Shown here: positions 1 through 13,245 of the stretch, in pieces | Layout of the letters: each line of letters begins with the position of its first letter | Numbering within the stretch: position 1 is the stretch's first letter | NCBI RefSeq assembly: GCF_963678635.1 | Contig: NC_087068.1 | Coordinates: forward strand, 58,761,896 to 58,825,895 | Origin: Symsagittifera roscoffensis | Taxonomy: Eukaryota > Xenacoelomorpha > Acoela > Convolutidae | Length of the DNA stretch: 64,000 nt | Reading direction: 5' to 3' | The notes under the pieces: generated by a model | Seen by the model: the letters and a program-made list of their open reading frames with translations, nothing else | What the model was told of the DNA's origin: nothing | Database searches by the model: none | Translations under genes and position numbers: made by a program

Positions 1-3000
1 CACGTGACCAAGAAAACATGAACTGGGAAAGCTAGGTGCAACATAGCAAAATCTAGGTCCTTTTTTGTAGTAGATTTCACACTTCTGGTAGGTTCATGTA
101 CACTCGCATGTACCCTAAAATAATGGAAATTGCTGAAAAAAAATCTATACAGGAGTTTCCGTATCCAAATAACTCTCCAAAAGAAATTTTTTTGTCCATT
201 TTTTTCATTTTTTTTCCGGATCCTAAACAATACAGCTACAAACAAATGAGTTTTTTCTTTTTGTTTTTGACGAAAAGTTTTGTTAGTAATCTTGAAAATT
301 CGAATAGTTTCTATCAATTACTGTACATATAACCTAGTAAGGGGAAAGTATATTGAGCAATTTATTCTTTTCTCTCCTTTGTAGTTGTAAAGTCTGAATA
401 ATTTACCATGGATTTCTATGTCTACGATATATATTTGAGATCTATTTAATTGGTAATTTCTGACAAGTATTCTGTAACTTAAGGTTTTTGTGTCTCTACC
501 CAGAGTTCTAACTGTTTTTTGGAAAAACTTAAGTTCCAAATACTTCTGATAGGTTGATCTTTCGACTGGGTAAACTTCATTTCTTATTTCAAATTATCGA
601 TTTTGTTTACACTCAGATGTTACCCCCATATTTTATTCGATTATTATTTCATCAACTGGCGAAGTTTCCAACAAAATTCATCGGACTGTTCATCAAAACG
701 TACAATGAAAAGGAGCAGAAAAAATGCCAAGTATTGCAAAGAAAAGACTGTCGCGCAAAAATTTCAATTGTCATTTTTTGTATTCTAATCAGAAACTGGC
801 TTCCACCCATACTATTGGTTCAGCATTTCTGGAAAAAGTTCGCGAAGTGCAAAACTCAAAATATGAACCTGAAAAAGTTATTGCGTGTTTTTTTGATGGT
901 TATGAATTTGTAAATGGTGATCATGTCAACTATTCAATGAAGAAGTAAAAACCATTTGATCTACTTTCTCTCACATGCTTACAAAATTACCAAAATTAAT
1001 AGAGAAATCAAAAATTGTCACACTTATTTAAGGAACCTGCAAAAAACAACTTTTTCAAATTTTTAAACAAGATGAGCAATTTTATTCAACTTTTCAAGAG
1101 GCTGCAAAACAAATGTTTCAGTTTTTCAACGAGTTACAGAAATTTTTTTTTAATTTTTAACAAATAGCGAAAATTGATTCAATTTTTTTGTCGAAACGCT
1201 AAAAGAGTTTTTTGTACATAAGGTGAAATATTGTTGCAATTTTTTTAACAAGTTTTGAAAAAACTCAATTTTCTTAACAAGATGCTAAGAGTTTTTCAGT
1301 TTTTTCTATAAAATGGAGTAAGCTGAAAAATCTCTTATGATACCCTACGACTTTTCAATCAATTTCAAAACTTCGAGGATAAATAATTTTTTTCTTTGTC
1401 AGGTGTAATTCAGTCGTCAGGTGTATTTCATGTACGTCCAAACAAATTCCATGATTCATGTTCATGATTGTCTTCATCCAAAACAAAATTTTTCAAATTT
1501 ACGGACTTGTCACAATGAGCGACATCTTAATTCTAGAAGCCAATTTTGAAATTGACCTTTGATTAAAGTTCAAAAAAGGTATTATGAGGAGGTTAAAAAA
1601 ATCTACAATTTGTTAAAAAAACATCGAGTCAACATTCATATCTTGTATTCAGCGGCTAATCTAAAGTGAACACATAAATTTCCCCATGTTCGTTTGAGAT
1701 TTATGATTGGGTATAGATATCAGTCCACAACCAGAACCAGAAAGATTCTCAAAAAGAAACCCTTCACATTTCAACCTGATTTAGTCTTACCGGAATTTGT
1801 TTATCTGCTGGGAAATTTATCTAATTTGGCTACGCTGTGTATGATCTATCACCGGCTGATAAGCGAATGGTTCGAATAAACTGGAGTTTATGTATATATG
1901 ACCGTGTTTGATTTTTTACGCGTGTTTATTGGTATAAGTAATTGTTAATTTTTTTGTATATATGTTCAGAAGTGTAACAATAGCTAAAAATCAAGCCAAA
2001 AATCAAACTCAATGTAGCTTTAATTCCAGATTAGTGAAGAACTTCTAGAACATTTTATTAGGTGTTGTATCTGTACTATCTTCAACCAGATACTACAAAG
2101 TAAAATAATTATGTGTAAACTGTGTGCATTGCAATTTCGATATTTACATGCTATAAGGTTTACTTGTATTGGAAATGTTATTTCAGAAAAGATGTACGAG
2201 CAAGTGGTTCTACAAAGTTTTCGAAACAATTTAGTATATATAATTGTTATTGGAGCAAAATTCGATGTCAAAATCAATCCAAATTCTTCTTTTTACTTAT
2301 CTTCATTATTCTAGATTGTTTTACCAGATGCTAAAAGGGTACAGATTATCAATCGGGTTTGGATACGTAAAATTAGTGCGTGTAGATAGGCATTGTAATC
2401 AGTTTTTTTTTGTAAATGTAAGCACGATTAATGTCTTATTTGTATGTTTGTGGTTATATACTTTTGTATATAACGATTCTTATGTATAAATTCACTTATG
2501 TGATCAAAACTATGCCATCAGAAGTGCCATTTTAGGTAGAAAAACAATTCGTCTCAATTTTTTTTGCTGCTCTTGATTTCTGAATAGTTCACCCTATACT
2601 AAAAACTTACAGGATACTACATTAAAACGTGTTTCTATGCCTACATAGACATATGGTGTGTGAAATGGTTTTACAAAACTTATCATTCATTTCTTAACCT
2701 AACTAACCAAATATGAGCAATTTTAATTAGTAATAAGGCTAATAACTAAAATCATTTAAATTTTTGTTTCAGATTTTTAAATAATTCTCACCAGATATTT
2801 CATATGTAGTGTGAAAAAACGAATGTTTATTTATAAAAAAAGTATGCGGGTATGTAAGCGTCTAAGTTTGTATGACTTTTCCATCTCAATTTCGGGCTGA
2901 CGCCTGTATGGGTTTATTTATCTTTGTATAAATGAAAAAAACTCAAAATGAACTAGACTTAAGTCCTGTTTTGTCATGAAAAGTCTTGTTTGTGTCACGG

Positions 3001-3290
3001 CAACGTAAATTTTAAATGCACAAAACATGTACATTTCAGAAATATGTGCATCTATGTTAATTTGTTTGAGATGAATGTCGCTGTGAATGAGTGTTTTTGA
3101 AAAAAAATTTGTTTGGTTTGTTTATTTGCTTAAGTTTTTGTTTAGAAACGCCTGTAACAGAATCCTACTCTATGTTGGTAATCTTGCAACACGTTGGTCT
3201 TACTGTAATGTCAAAATCAATTTTGCTTAATACTTTATCTGTTAAACAAGGCTAGAACTTATACACATGCCCTTCATTAGCAGGTTTTAA
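1..3290. other. AT-rich stretch, no gene recognised
   Basis: Short open frames occur on both strands (for example 724-948 +, 1694-1879 +, 2020-2277 -). None shows a recognisable motif, a codon pattern different from the background or a paired splice signal. The stretch is rich in A and T homopolymers. I see no RNA gene and no obvious long repeat within it. Confidence 0.5.
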
Positions 3291-3920
3291 TTTTTTTTTC
3301 AGTTTGCCCAAGTTTTGTTGATCTTTGAAAAATCAGATGATTGCACGTTCGCCCAAAATGCACACATAAGCTGCTGTTGTTCACTGAAATGAAATCAGTG
3401 TTCGTGAAATTTTGCCACATAGACTTTCAAAAAATTTTACTCAATTAACTATCTATCAAATGAATTTTTTTTTCTAATTCGTTGGATCATCCTTAAACTG
3501 TTCTGTTCCAATCTTGCCTAGCCTCATTCGGTAAAATAATGTTTTTATTGTTGTGATGATAGTAAAGCCATACCGACTACACCAGTGAGAGGCCTTCTGA
3601 GGAGTGTAGCGACGAGCAACGCCTCTCACTGGTGTAGCCGGTATGGCTTAACTATTATCCCAACAATAAAAACACTGTTTTACCGAATGAGGCTAGGCAA
3701 GATTGGAACAGAACAGTTTAAGGATTATCCAACGAATTTAAAAAAATTAATTTGATAGATAGTTAATTGAGTACAATTTTTTGAAAGTCTATATGGCAAA
3801 ACTTCACGAACATTGATTGCATTTAAATGAACAACAGCAGCTTATGTGTGCATTTTGGGCGAACGTGCAATCATCTGATATATCAAAGATCAACAAAACT
3901 TAAGCAAACCGAAAAAAAAA
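3291..3920. repeat. Large foldback (long inverted repeat), about 300-bp arms
   Basis: The left arm runs from the T-rich tract near 3291 to 3593. The right arm runs from 3621 to about 3920 and is its imperfect reverse complement. The inner stem 3567-3593 / 3621-3647 is nearly perfect and encloses a 27-nt loop. The outer stem pairs the AGTTTGCCCAAG region at 3301 with CTTAAGCAAACC at 3899. Along the arms, motifs such as TTCGCCCAAAATGCACACATAA recur in reverse complement. No ORF of note lies inside. This is the architecture of a foldback or MITE-like non-autonomous DNA element, and its transcript would form a long hairpin. Confidence 0.85.
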
Positions 3921-4259
3921 CAAGTAGGTTGTTAGTTCGATGGAGTGTGATTGGTTAGTCTTTAATATTTTATAGGGATATAATATCTAATTTATAACCA
4001 ATAATAATAAATAGTTTGGATCAGGTTCAAATGGGTTTGAGTTGCTCGTCGGTCAACTGGGTGTACACTTCCTGTACTTTTTACCCCAGGTGTAATGTTT
4101 GCAACCAGTCTCCTTCATCGTGTACATCTTGATTCACAGAAGTTTCGCTTCTGATCACCAAAATTAATTAAATAGTTTTTTCTAAGGTCGCTTGGGCACA
4201 TTTCAATTGCCACGTTTAAATTGCCCGCTAGGAACGTGTGTTGGCTTTGACAATTTTAA

Positions 4260-5176
4260 GTGGGATCTTGGTCCTTCTATGATCTCCTCAGTCATGGATC
4301 CTGGCTTCTGATCCTTATCCTCGCTTTGAGATATCATATTGCAGTAAATGTCAGAATCCTAAGAATCGTGTTATAGCTGTTAGTCCGAACCACAAATGTC
4401 TGCCATGTAGCCAGGGTACCAGTTGTTCTTGGATGTATCTAGTTCATCCTCACCTTCGTCGACTATTTTAATTTCACGCCGTCCGTTGTTTTTCTTTCCT
4501 GGAGTTCGTTACCATCACATGCCTCACATACTCATAAATTTTGACACAGTTTTAAGCGTTTTCCAAATCGATCAATAACTCCATGCTTGTACACTAATCC
4601 CAGGTGTACTTGCGTATTTCTTGTTGCAACTCTTTCTTCGGATAATTAGTGTAAATATCTTTTTAATCAAAAACTTTCTGCATATAAGAACTCAGATGCC
4701 TGCCATGTGTTGCAACGTTTGCCGCAGTCTTAATAACGATAACAAATTGGTTCTTTTTTTGGCGTCTTTTTGCCGCTAATGATAGAAATTTGAGGAAAAT
4801 TATTTTTTAATTTACATTCTACTATTGAAAAAGTGAAACGTCACTTAACACCATGAATTTCTTTCCTTTGCTTTTCCGTTTCATTCACGCTGCAACGTTT
4901 TGAAGAGTATCTTTCGTTCTGTGGCGTGAATCGAGTTCTCTGGCGGTCTTTCAAGTAAGGGTTTTTCTGGTAACGAATAAAAATTTCTGTTTCTGCATCT
5001 AGATACGATTTACTAATAGCTGCTAATCTGAGAAGACTCCACCGTTTCTCCAAGGCGATGGGTGACTCGGCTGTTAAGTATTCCAGAAAGCACCGATTCC
5101 TAGTGGAGTCTTGTCCATGGTTGTTGGCTGAGCCATGAAAAACTGGAACTTTAGGGTATGGTGGATGTTGGAACAA
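4260..5176 (-). pseudogene. Possible decayed retroelement coding sequence on the minus strand
   Basis: Two stretches on the minus strand look protein-like rather than random. One is the 111-codon ORF at 5176-4841. It is rich in charged residues and holds the run KRWSLLRLAAISKSYLDAE. The other is a frame near 4500-4380 that reads VDEGEDELDTSKNNWYPGY before a stop. They are not in one continuous frame. I do not recognise the family. A gag remnant of a retroelement opposite in direction to the adjacent Gypsy copy is a guess, and chance ORFs remain possible. Confidence 0.2.
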
Positions 5177-5473
5177 GCGGTTGTTTCCGATCGTAACTTC
5201 CGATCGAAGTTACAATTCAGATATCAAAATTGAAACCTGGTTCGCTAAGTAGCATTCGTCTTGTTGTGATCGTGTGTTTTATTCTATTAACTTTGACCTC
5301 TAATAATTAATTTGATACCTGTCAGTTGTGTTCTATACGAAGTCCATTGAACTTCGCGGCACTAAATGTTCTCTTTAGACGAAAGTCAGTTTTAACTCAA
5401 CTCAATACTTTTTATTCATTTAACCTAGTTTAGTTAGCTTTAGTATACCAGTGGTATTTGAACAGTTCTTATT

Positions 5474-6220
5474 ATGGCACAGTCAATTGATTCGAAACTG
5501 CGGCGAATTCACACCTTTTCGCCAAATCATACTGTAGAACAACCCACCCAATGGACAAACCGGAGTGAACAGTTCTACTTGGCCATCATCGCCAAAGAGA
5601 ACTTAGATATAGATAACCTGAAAGAGCCAATAGACTCGGAAACGGAAATCACTATTCACTAACTAGAAGGCGCCCAAGATTCATGAAGTGAAACTCAGAG
5701 GAAAGAAGAAAGCAGGGAGGCGAGAAACAAAGAAATAATGCGACTCTATGAAAACGCGGAGGTTAAAAGAACCACGGAAGTGAAATAAAAATTCCGTGGG
5801 ATGAGGAGAAACGAAGCGGATAAAAAAGCCAAATCCATCCTTTACTTGGCCCTAGGAGCCGAGCAGAAAAGAGTGTTTTCACAAAAACACCCAAGGGTGA
5901 AAGTTTTATCAGTATCCTTCATAGATATTTTTCGATCTTCAGGATGCTATGTTTGACAAACCAGCAAACATTACAATTGAACGGTAAAAAAAATGAGCCG
6001 AGCACAGAAATACAAAGAGTCCTATGAACAATTTTGTGGAGCACTCTCGGACTTAGCTAGATCGTGCGAAATAGGAATTAACCCGGAACAAGAGTGCTTA
6101 AGAGACGTATTCATATTTAAAACGAAAACTCGTGACTTCCAACGGAGAAGCTACATCCAGTGGATGCAATTTATCAGGCAATTATCAACGAGAAGGATTA
6201 CTATAACCAAATTAAATTAA
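5474..6220 (+). pseudogene. Gag fragment of the decayed Gypsy element
   Basis: A 62-codon ORF from 5474 begins the region. Decayed gag sequence follows with stops near 5660-5990. A 75-codon ORF at 5993-6220 reads ESYEQFCGALSDLARSCEIG, matching the capsid-like part of gag in this lineage, where a similar ESYEQFWGALTELA motif is common. The upstream stretch near 5820-5930 encodes SILYLALGAEQKRVF in the same family pattern but is broken from the ORF by stop codons. The gag is non-functional as it stands. Family assignment comes from motif recognition, not from a search. Confidence 0.75.
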
Positions 6221-6989
6221 CGAGCATGACGAGGGCCAATAACAACAGCAGCGGCAAGCTTTACAAAAATTTTAATTCTGTAAAAAAGGAATCAAATATG
6301 ATTTTAAAATATCAAACCCTTTTATGAAATGTGGAAATGATTTTACCACAGGACACAGAACGTTTGCCCAGCAAAAGAAAAAATATGGAACATTCGTAAA
6401 AGAAAAAGGATGAAAATGTACATTATCTATGATGAAAAGGGTTTAGAAATAACGAAACTTGTAAAATATCGGATTAGATGATGACGCATTTGTGAATATG
6501 AACATAACTGTGGACTCAGGAAGTCCAGTAAGTTTACTGAAACAGAACGTGCTCCATGAGCTAAAAATGAGAGATCCCTGTTGAAAATTCTTTCTGTGGA
6601 TAAGAAAATCCGGGCATTATAATGCGGCTTCACTCACGGTACAAAAACATATTTGGAAAAATTTTAGTCATCAAACAGTCCATTGGAAACATCTTTTTTA
6701 CCACCGGAAATGAAAAAAAAACATCCTGGGAAATGACAACTTACACCGAATCGGAAAACAAACCGCACAGAAACAACCGCTACTGCCATCTAACAACGTA
6801 TCTTTTCCGGTTTCCTCTTAGTCCAATTTTCATTCGACTACAATTCTCCACTTGTACAACCTTTTCAAAGGGTTTTTTTTAACAGCTTAAGGATAAAGCT
6901 TTTGGATAGAAAGGTTTTACATTTCCAAACACATTTTACACCAATACAAACCAATACAAACTAGGATAGAAGAGTTCTGCTACATTTAT

Positions 6990-8130
6990 TTGACAGCGTA
7001 AAATCTAAATTAAAAAGAACGAAGACAGTAAGACACCTCGTGAAATTAGATGAGGGCGACGAAGACTGCTTTAAAAGCGCAATTGTGATAACAAGAAAGA
7101 AAAATGACACAAAAAATTTAGCCTTAGACTCTAAAACTTTAAATGACCAGATACTTAAAAAAAATAAGATGCCGATTATACACGAACTCATTGACAACAT
7201 CGCTCTTCAACTCTCAGTTAAAGAATCAAGTGAATTGTAGCTCAGTAGAATTGAAAAATGCTCTTAGTTAGCTAAAACTATGCAACGATACGACTAAACA
7301 ACGTAATTTTAGCATAGTAGGGGATGAAATCACCGGACCTTATCGTTTTTTAACGGGATTCTATGTGTTGGAAGACATGCCAAACGAATACCAATGGGTA
7401 ATGGATTCACTGTATTGTTCACCAACTGCTTCATCAATGATATTTTAATTGCCTTGAAAGATTTGCTGGAAAATAATAAAGCCATCCTCTGGAAACTATT
7501 GAATGTTCTAAAGAGCAAAAACATGGCAGTAAGATGGGAGAAATGTGCGTTTTTGGGTTCAAGATTTCAAACGCAGGAGTTAACTCATTAGTGGGGAAAT
7601 CTGACTCAATAAAAAATCTACCGAACACTAAGAACATTTCAGAACTAAGATCATTTTTTAGTTCTAAAAACTAGACTATGAAAATCGTCTCTAATCTGTC
7701 AACATTGAGTTCACCGCTTTCATCTATTAATCAAAAAATCATCATAAAAATGGAATAATTGACATACAAAGTTTTTGAAGAAATAAAAAGTGAAGTTGTG
7801 AATATTACCGAAAATAACCACTTTGACTTTAAAAGAAGTTCGAGTCTGAAAATAGACGCATCACATAATGGCTATGGAGCTACATTGGAACAATGAGACG
7901 GGGATTTATGGATAAGTATTGTGTTCGCTTCCCATTTCTCAAACACCCACAACTTGAAGTATTGAACCAATGAGCTAGAAATTTTGGGAGTGGTCTGGGC
8001 AACCGATTATTTTAAGAAATATCTTTACCCTTCAGAGTACGAAATTGTGACGGACCATAAAGCGCTATTGTCTGCGCTAGACGCAAACCAAAAAAAAAAC
8101 GCAGATGCATCGCAGATTGAACCGTTGTTT
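6990..8130 (+). pseudogene. Reverse transcriptase and RNase H fragments of the decayed Gypsy element
   Basis: The frame at 7030-7220 carries the RT N-terminal region (AIVITRKKNDTKNLALDSKT then LNDQILKKNKMP). The frame at 7394-7591 carries the region around the polymerase aspartates, where the expected Y-x-D-D box reads INDILIALKD, so the first catalytic Asp of the pair is Asn. It is followed by a WEKCAFLGSRF block. RNase H traces (KIDASHNGYGATLEQ at about 7850 and EIVTDHKALLSALDA at about 8040) are in other frames. Several frameshifts and stops break the polyprotein. Confidence 0.8.
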
Positions 8131-8821
8131 AAAACGACTTTTACCTTTTAATATCAAAATAAACATATCCCATGGAAAGAAGTGGGATTTACTGACTTTT
8201 TGACGATATTACCTTTCGGAAAAACCCTCCCAGCCTCACATTATGACAATAATTTTGAAGTGACGACGCTCAACACGATTTCAGAAAACCTATTTGAAAT
8301 AGTGATTGTAACAAGAAGAATTGTACAAAGAACGATTTGTTGATTGGTAATCCACTGATTGTAGACGGTGTTAATATTATAATAAACTTGGATTGTATAT
8401 ATCCAATGGTCGGAAAGAATGAAAATCTACAACACATCCAATGGTCATTCTTCGCAAATGTTCTTAATTACGTCACCGACTCACTTCGAATTCGCCAACC
8501 TAATCTGTCGCTTTCAGAGTCTTGTACGAGCAGTTGCATAACTTTAAATTTTCAATTTCAATCAATTTTTCTGATCAGACAAATCATATTTTTAATGACA
8601 TCCCTATTGTCTTTTTACCAAATTGAAAACAAGAAGACAAATCTGAATTTTAAACTTTCAAGACTCAGTAAATTCCTTGAAATTATCAATACTTTAAAAT
8701 TCGAAAACAAAATTACGTCTAAAATCCAACAAAAACTACTCGCCAAGTATAAACGTGAGTTAAAACTACCATCATCCCCTTTAATGTTAACGGACCATAG
8801 CTCGATTGAATTGTACTAATA

Positions 8822-9575
8822 ATGACAGATGAAGACAAAATTCTTAAAGAAGAAACGAGGGCATTAGAAGAAGGAAAAACACTGGATAAAGTCGGTGCTT
8901 ATTTGAAGACCTTTCAACCGGACATTCATCTGGAAGAAGGACTACTCATCAATGACAACAAATTGATTGTTCCCTCAGCCCTCAGATCTCCGTTCAAGAC
9001 TCTAGTACACGAAACCCACCCAGGGCAGTTTGGCATGAAAGCACTGGCTGAGAACACTTGGTGGCCTCACTTATATCGAGAAATTTACCACCACGTAAAG
9101 AATTGTGCACAGCGTATAAAAGCCGGTAAGAATCTTAAAGTCATTATGGGCTCGGCTAACACTCAGAAACCACCAGAATTATCGGAACCAAACGACGAAA
9201 TAAACCTGCATAGATAGATATACTAAATTTCCCTCACCGAAATTCGTAAATAGTACTTCAGCGTCTTCAACAAATACAGTTCTCGCGGAATACTGCAACT
9301 TACATGGATTTCCGAAATTAACCAAGGTAGACCATGGGTCGTGTTTTCTTTCAAACGAAATTAAAGTTTTTTTGCGAGAAGAATCATGCTTAATTTTATT
9401 AATGATTGGAGATCATAGATCAAATGGAGTCGTAAGGTTTCTAATTTACACCGTCAAGGTGAACCTTATGGCAATATCAATTAACTTACCCAAACTGACA
9501 CTAAAGGCAGCAATCGATGAAATTCAGCAATTCATTCAACGAAGCAACCATCCATTGGATGCACACCCTTTTTGA
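8822..9575 (+). pseudogene. Integrase fragment of the decayed Gypsy element
   Basis: The 131-codon ORF at 8822-9217 contains the integrase zinc-binding region. It keeps histidines in HETHPGQFGMKAL and one cysteine in HHVKNCAQR, but the second Cys of the usual CxxC is replaced (CAQR). It continues with AGKNLKVIMGSANT and PELSEPNDEINL, which normally leads into the catalytic core. The core (about 9230-9575) survives only as fragments such as LAEYCNLHGFPKLTKVDHGS (about 9280) in shifted frames. Inactive. Confidence 0.8.
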
Positions 9576-9859
9576 AATAATTTAATAGATCCCCTAAGAC
9601 CTTCTGGAAAACTTTAATTTCACACGCCCTTGAATTAGATAAAAAGAAGTTGATTTTGTCCAAAGAGAGAGCCCAGGACTAGGGGGCAAAGGATGACACG
9701 GAGTACGGCTAGTTGGAGGAGACCAAACCCTATAAAAAAGGATACGAGAGCGGACCGACGGACAAATCAGAGCAGGTCGCACCGAGAGCGTCGTTGCCGA
9801 ACCCCTTCACCCAAAGAAGGAGATGGCAGATAAAGACAGTGAATAAAAGGTAAGGTCAA

Positions 9860-10345
9860 CCGTACTTCAAACCCCTTGGCGGAAAACCCATACCAGACAT
9901 CAAACATACGGTAACTCTCGATAATGGTCACTATCTAAGAAAATCGGACCTTGCTTTCAAAGAAATTCAACAAATGGTTCCAAGTAAAATTACGACCATT
10001 CCGAACACCCTATTTAATATAATGAGTGAGCAGGGAAAAGAAAAAGAAAACAGCCCTTCAAAAGGAAAGATTCAAACGAAGCAGGACCATCATTGCACAT
10101 CGGGATCATCGCCGTCGAATAGGCAAAAGCGATTGTCCACAACACTAAAGGTTTCTAATACGCTAGTTCAGTCTCAACATCGTCATTAGATTTAAATTTT
10201 TGGGACAACGTCTTAGAAGATTATCCGAGCACAGACTCTGGGGCTAAATCCAATTCCCAATCTTTCATACTTGAAACTTTAATCAAGATGAAATACAACT
10301 TGCGATCAACCAATCTCGAATTCCCCATGATCAACTCAGAGCACG
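9860..10345 (+). pseudogene. Pol C-terminal tail of the decayed Gypsy element
   Basis: Fragments reading KHTVTLDNGHYLRKSDLAFK (about 9900-9960) and the 71-codon ORF at 9974-10189 lie where the pol tail is expected. A frame from 10288 begins MKYNLRSTN. A YNLRS motif is common at the end of Gypsy polyproteins. This frame then runs into the N gap, so the 3' end is not visible. Assignment rests on position and this motif. Confidence 0.55.
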
Positions 10346-10360
10346 AGCGAGAACCCAATT

Positions 10361-10560
10361 NNNNNNNNNNNNNNNNNNNNNNNNNNNNNNNNNNNNNNNN
10401 NNNNNNNNNNNNNNNNNNNNNNNNNNNNNNNNNNNNNNNNNNNNNNNNNNNNNNNNNNNNNNNNNNNNNNNNNNNNNNNNNNNNNNNNNNNNNNNNNNNN
10501 NNNNNNNNNNNNNNNNNNNNNNNNNNNNNNNNNNNNNNNNNNNNNNNNNNNNNNNNNNNN
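10361..10560. other. Assembly gap (200 N)
   Basis: A run of exactly 200 N, the conventional length for a gap of unknown size. It interrupts the 3' end of the decayed Gypsy element, so any LTR there may be unassembled. Confidence 0.99.
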
Positions 10561-12295
10561 AACGTGGAGAACTACGACACTTAACTTAAGAACAAATTGA
10601 CCAGAACCACTATGGTGTAATTTTTGTTCACAATTTGCCCAGAAAAGTTAATAGATCATAATAAAACTATGATAATAGATAGTTTTTCTCGTTTTTTTGA
10701 AAACAAAATATGAACAGAATAAACGTTTATGAAATTAAGCAGATTACAGTAGGACAACAAAATTGAGTAACTGTAACTCCAAAAAACAAATTTTTCCTCG
10801 ATAGCTGTTTGAAATTTTTCCTGAAAAGTTGTTTTGTAGAAAATGAAATTTCAGTTTTTAATTCATATTTATTTAAATTTAACATTAGAAGATTTTCAGA
10901 CATTGTGCTGCTTTGAATATTTGTTGGTTTGTATGAAAATCTCGATTGGCAATTGTTTTTGCTGGACCACTGGTCAAAAAATGAACCTTAATTGAAGTTT
11001 TTTTCTGTATATCTTTAGAACAACTTTCCCGATTCCAATTGCACAACAAATTACTATAAAGAAGTCCAAGTTGTTTTTCTCTCTGTCTTTATTAATTAAA
11101 AGTTATCAGCTTTAATTCGCTTTTTCTAGATTTTCAGTTTTTATTGGTTTTATCCAGGAAAAAATTGTATCATATTTGAGTAAAGCGTTGAATTTTACGA
11201 ATTTTTTTTCTAGATCCTAGAAAACATAATCAGAGAGCTCCTTTGTTTATTATTTGTATTTTTTGCTGTTTGGTAGCAATCTTCCAGATTGATCTCTCAG
11301 ATTAAATCAGTACTGGTTCAGTAGGAACCTGGGAAACTAGACGAAAAGAAATTTAGATGTGACCAACAAACTCGAATTTAGACGTCGATGTAAAGTTAGA
11401 AATATGGGAAATTAGACGTAATTGTATTGTTCGTGTATAAAATTTATTTACTGACTACAATTTACTTTCGTTCGAACTTTACATGCAAACCAAGGTTTAA
11501 ATGCAAATCAAGTTTTCACATACCACAATTTTCACATTCCGCATTTTTCACATGCCGCGATTGTATAATTTATGCATTTCAAAGTTTGTTAAAGACTGAA
11601 AATCTAGAAAAGGTGAATTAAAGCTGATAACTTTTCAAATAATATTGAGATTAACGTTTTACAAATCAATTTTGATGAATAGCTTGATATGCAGTTGAAT
11701 CATATGCTGTTTTTGTAATTATGAAAACTTGTTTTAGGGAATAAGTTTTGAAGTTTTGTTAGCCCTTTGCATTCCGTCTACAATGCTATTTTTGCAAAAA
11801 CAATTTAACGTCTAATTTCGTTTTTGTTGGTCAGGTCGCCTTTGCTTAGCGTCTAATTTCCTAACCCCCGATTCAGTAGTATTATAGCCACCCGGGTTGA
11901 TAACCATAAAGCTAAAGGCTTGTCATACAATTTCATTTACGGCGCCTGTAGAAAAAAATGATTTTCATCTAATTTTCATACAAATGTAAGTAATTGCTCT
12001 AAAGACTTATAATAGATTTTTTTCTATTCAACGCTTTTGAAGAATTATTGTCAATAAAAGTCAACATCAAAGATACAATCAAATCTAATATCTACTGTGC
12101 GCAAACCCTTATTTTGCTACCTCGGTGTCACCACCGCTTAGTCTATTTATTGTTTTGTGGAACATATTGCAGATCGCATAGATTAGTTTTGATGAACATA
12201 AGACTTAACATATAAGTGAAAAGCAGAAATTCTACACTGTTTTTTCTCACTTTACGCTGGCATCATGGATGATGAACTCTTCCTGATCAGATAGA
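10561..12295. other. AT-rich intergenic stretch
   Basis: No coding sequence is supported; the 64-codon ORF at 11427-11621 has no recognisable motif. At 11891 the string CCCGGGTTGA followed by CATAAAGC and TGTCATACAATTT matches the ends of a repeat family seen again near 15.5 kb and 31.4 kb. Confidence 0.5.
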
Positions 12296-12720
12296 AACCC
12301 TGTTTCAGATAATCTGATTCAGATCTAAATTAGAGATCTGAAATAGGTTATGAAATGTTGAAATAACGCTTGAATACTTTAGGAATGGGTTTTTCAAATC
12401 TAAATTTTTGTTTTTCATGGCCATGTCAGATCTGAAAAAAATACATTTTAGATCTGAAAAAGCAATGGTTGTGACGTAGTTTTTGCTATTCTTCTGGTTT
12501 TTATAGCTTCTGCTAGCTGCTAGCTGGTACTCAGCAAAGTCTCCTTTTGGAGACTGCTGAAGTATTTTTTTTTACAAAAGGATGAGTTAAACATCGGAAA
12601 CGCATAAGTAGTGCACAAGTAGTGCATAAGTAGTGCAAAAGTAGTGCATAAGTAGCGCACAAGTATTGCATAAGTATTGCATAAGTAGTGCATAAATAGT
12701 GCAAGTTTTTTCAAATTTTG
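12296..12720. repeat. Dispersed repeat, copy 1, with 11-bp minisatellite
   Basis: The segment 12296-12570 aligns by eye over most of its length with 16127-16400. Shared strings include CAGATCTGAAATAGGTT, TTTAGGAATGGGTT, TATAGCTTCTGCTAGCTGCTAG and TTTTGGAGACTGCTGAA. Its right end carries nine tandem 11-bp units (ATAAGTAGTGC and variants) at 12604-12702. The second copy has only a single such unit. An 83-codon minus ORF across the array is an artefact of the repeat. Confidence 0.85.
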
Positions 12721-13245
12721 AAATATTTGTTTCTGTAAATCAAAAATTTTATTCATTAAAATATATTTCAAAAAATTGCGCCAAATTGGAATATAACTTT
12801 GCTATTTCAGTAAATCAAGTTCAATGCGTTTGCTGGAATTAAAAAAAAATTGAGTTTTTTTTTCAAATGCCAGGTGTATAGTCCTGATCACTATAAGTTT
12901 TCACTTATCCAAACGGCAAAAGTATTTAAAGCATGATTAAGTTATGTTTTGAGAACCAAACCAGTGTTTAAATATTTGTTTGAAATATGTGAAAGTTAAA
13001 AGGCAATCACGACCAGCGCGACCAGCTCTTAAAAATTCGATTATCTTTAATCCACATCACTCTGTCTACTTGTTTTACAATTCCTTTTGCTGACTTTGAA
13101 GTTAATATATTTTTTTTCATAGGCTTGAAAATTTAGTTTCTGACCTTATTTGAGACTCCAGCAAACTTATAATAGTATATTAGTCACATTTTCTTTGCAA
13201 ATTCCGCCAAAATTCTGTGTTCTATAACTTTTAAACCATGTTCAC

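Larger units (their letters stand above)
5474..10345 (+). mobile_element. Decayed Ty3/Gypsy LTR retrotransposon body
   Basis: Gag, reverse transcriptase, RNase H, integrase and pol-tail fragments follow one another in the order expected for Ty3/Gypsy. They are split among all three forward frames by many stops and indels. The motif wording (HPGQFGMKALAE with WWPHLYREIYHH in integrase, a YNLRS tail) is typical of a widespread arthropod Gypsy lineage. The 200-N gap at 10361 follows the tail. I could not recognise matching LTRs on either side. The copy is long dead. Confidence 0.85.

Noticed and set aside
12520-12771. Minus-strand ORF of 83 codons with repeated MHYLC motif
   Set aside because: Produced by the 11-bp minisatellite, whose period cycles through frames without stops.
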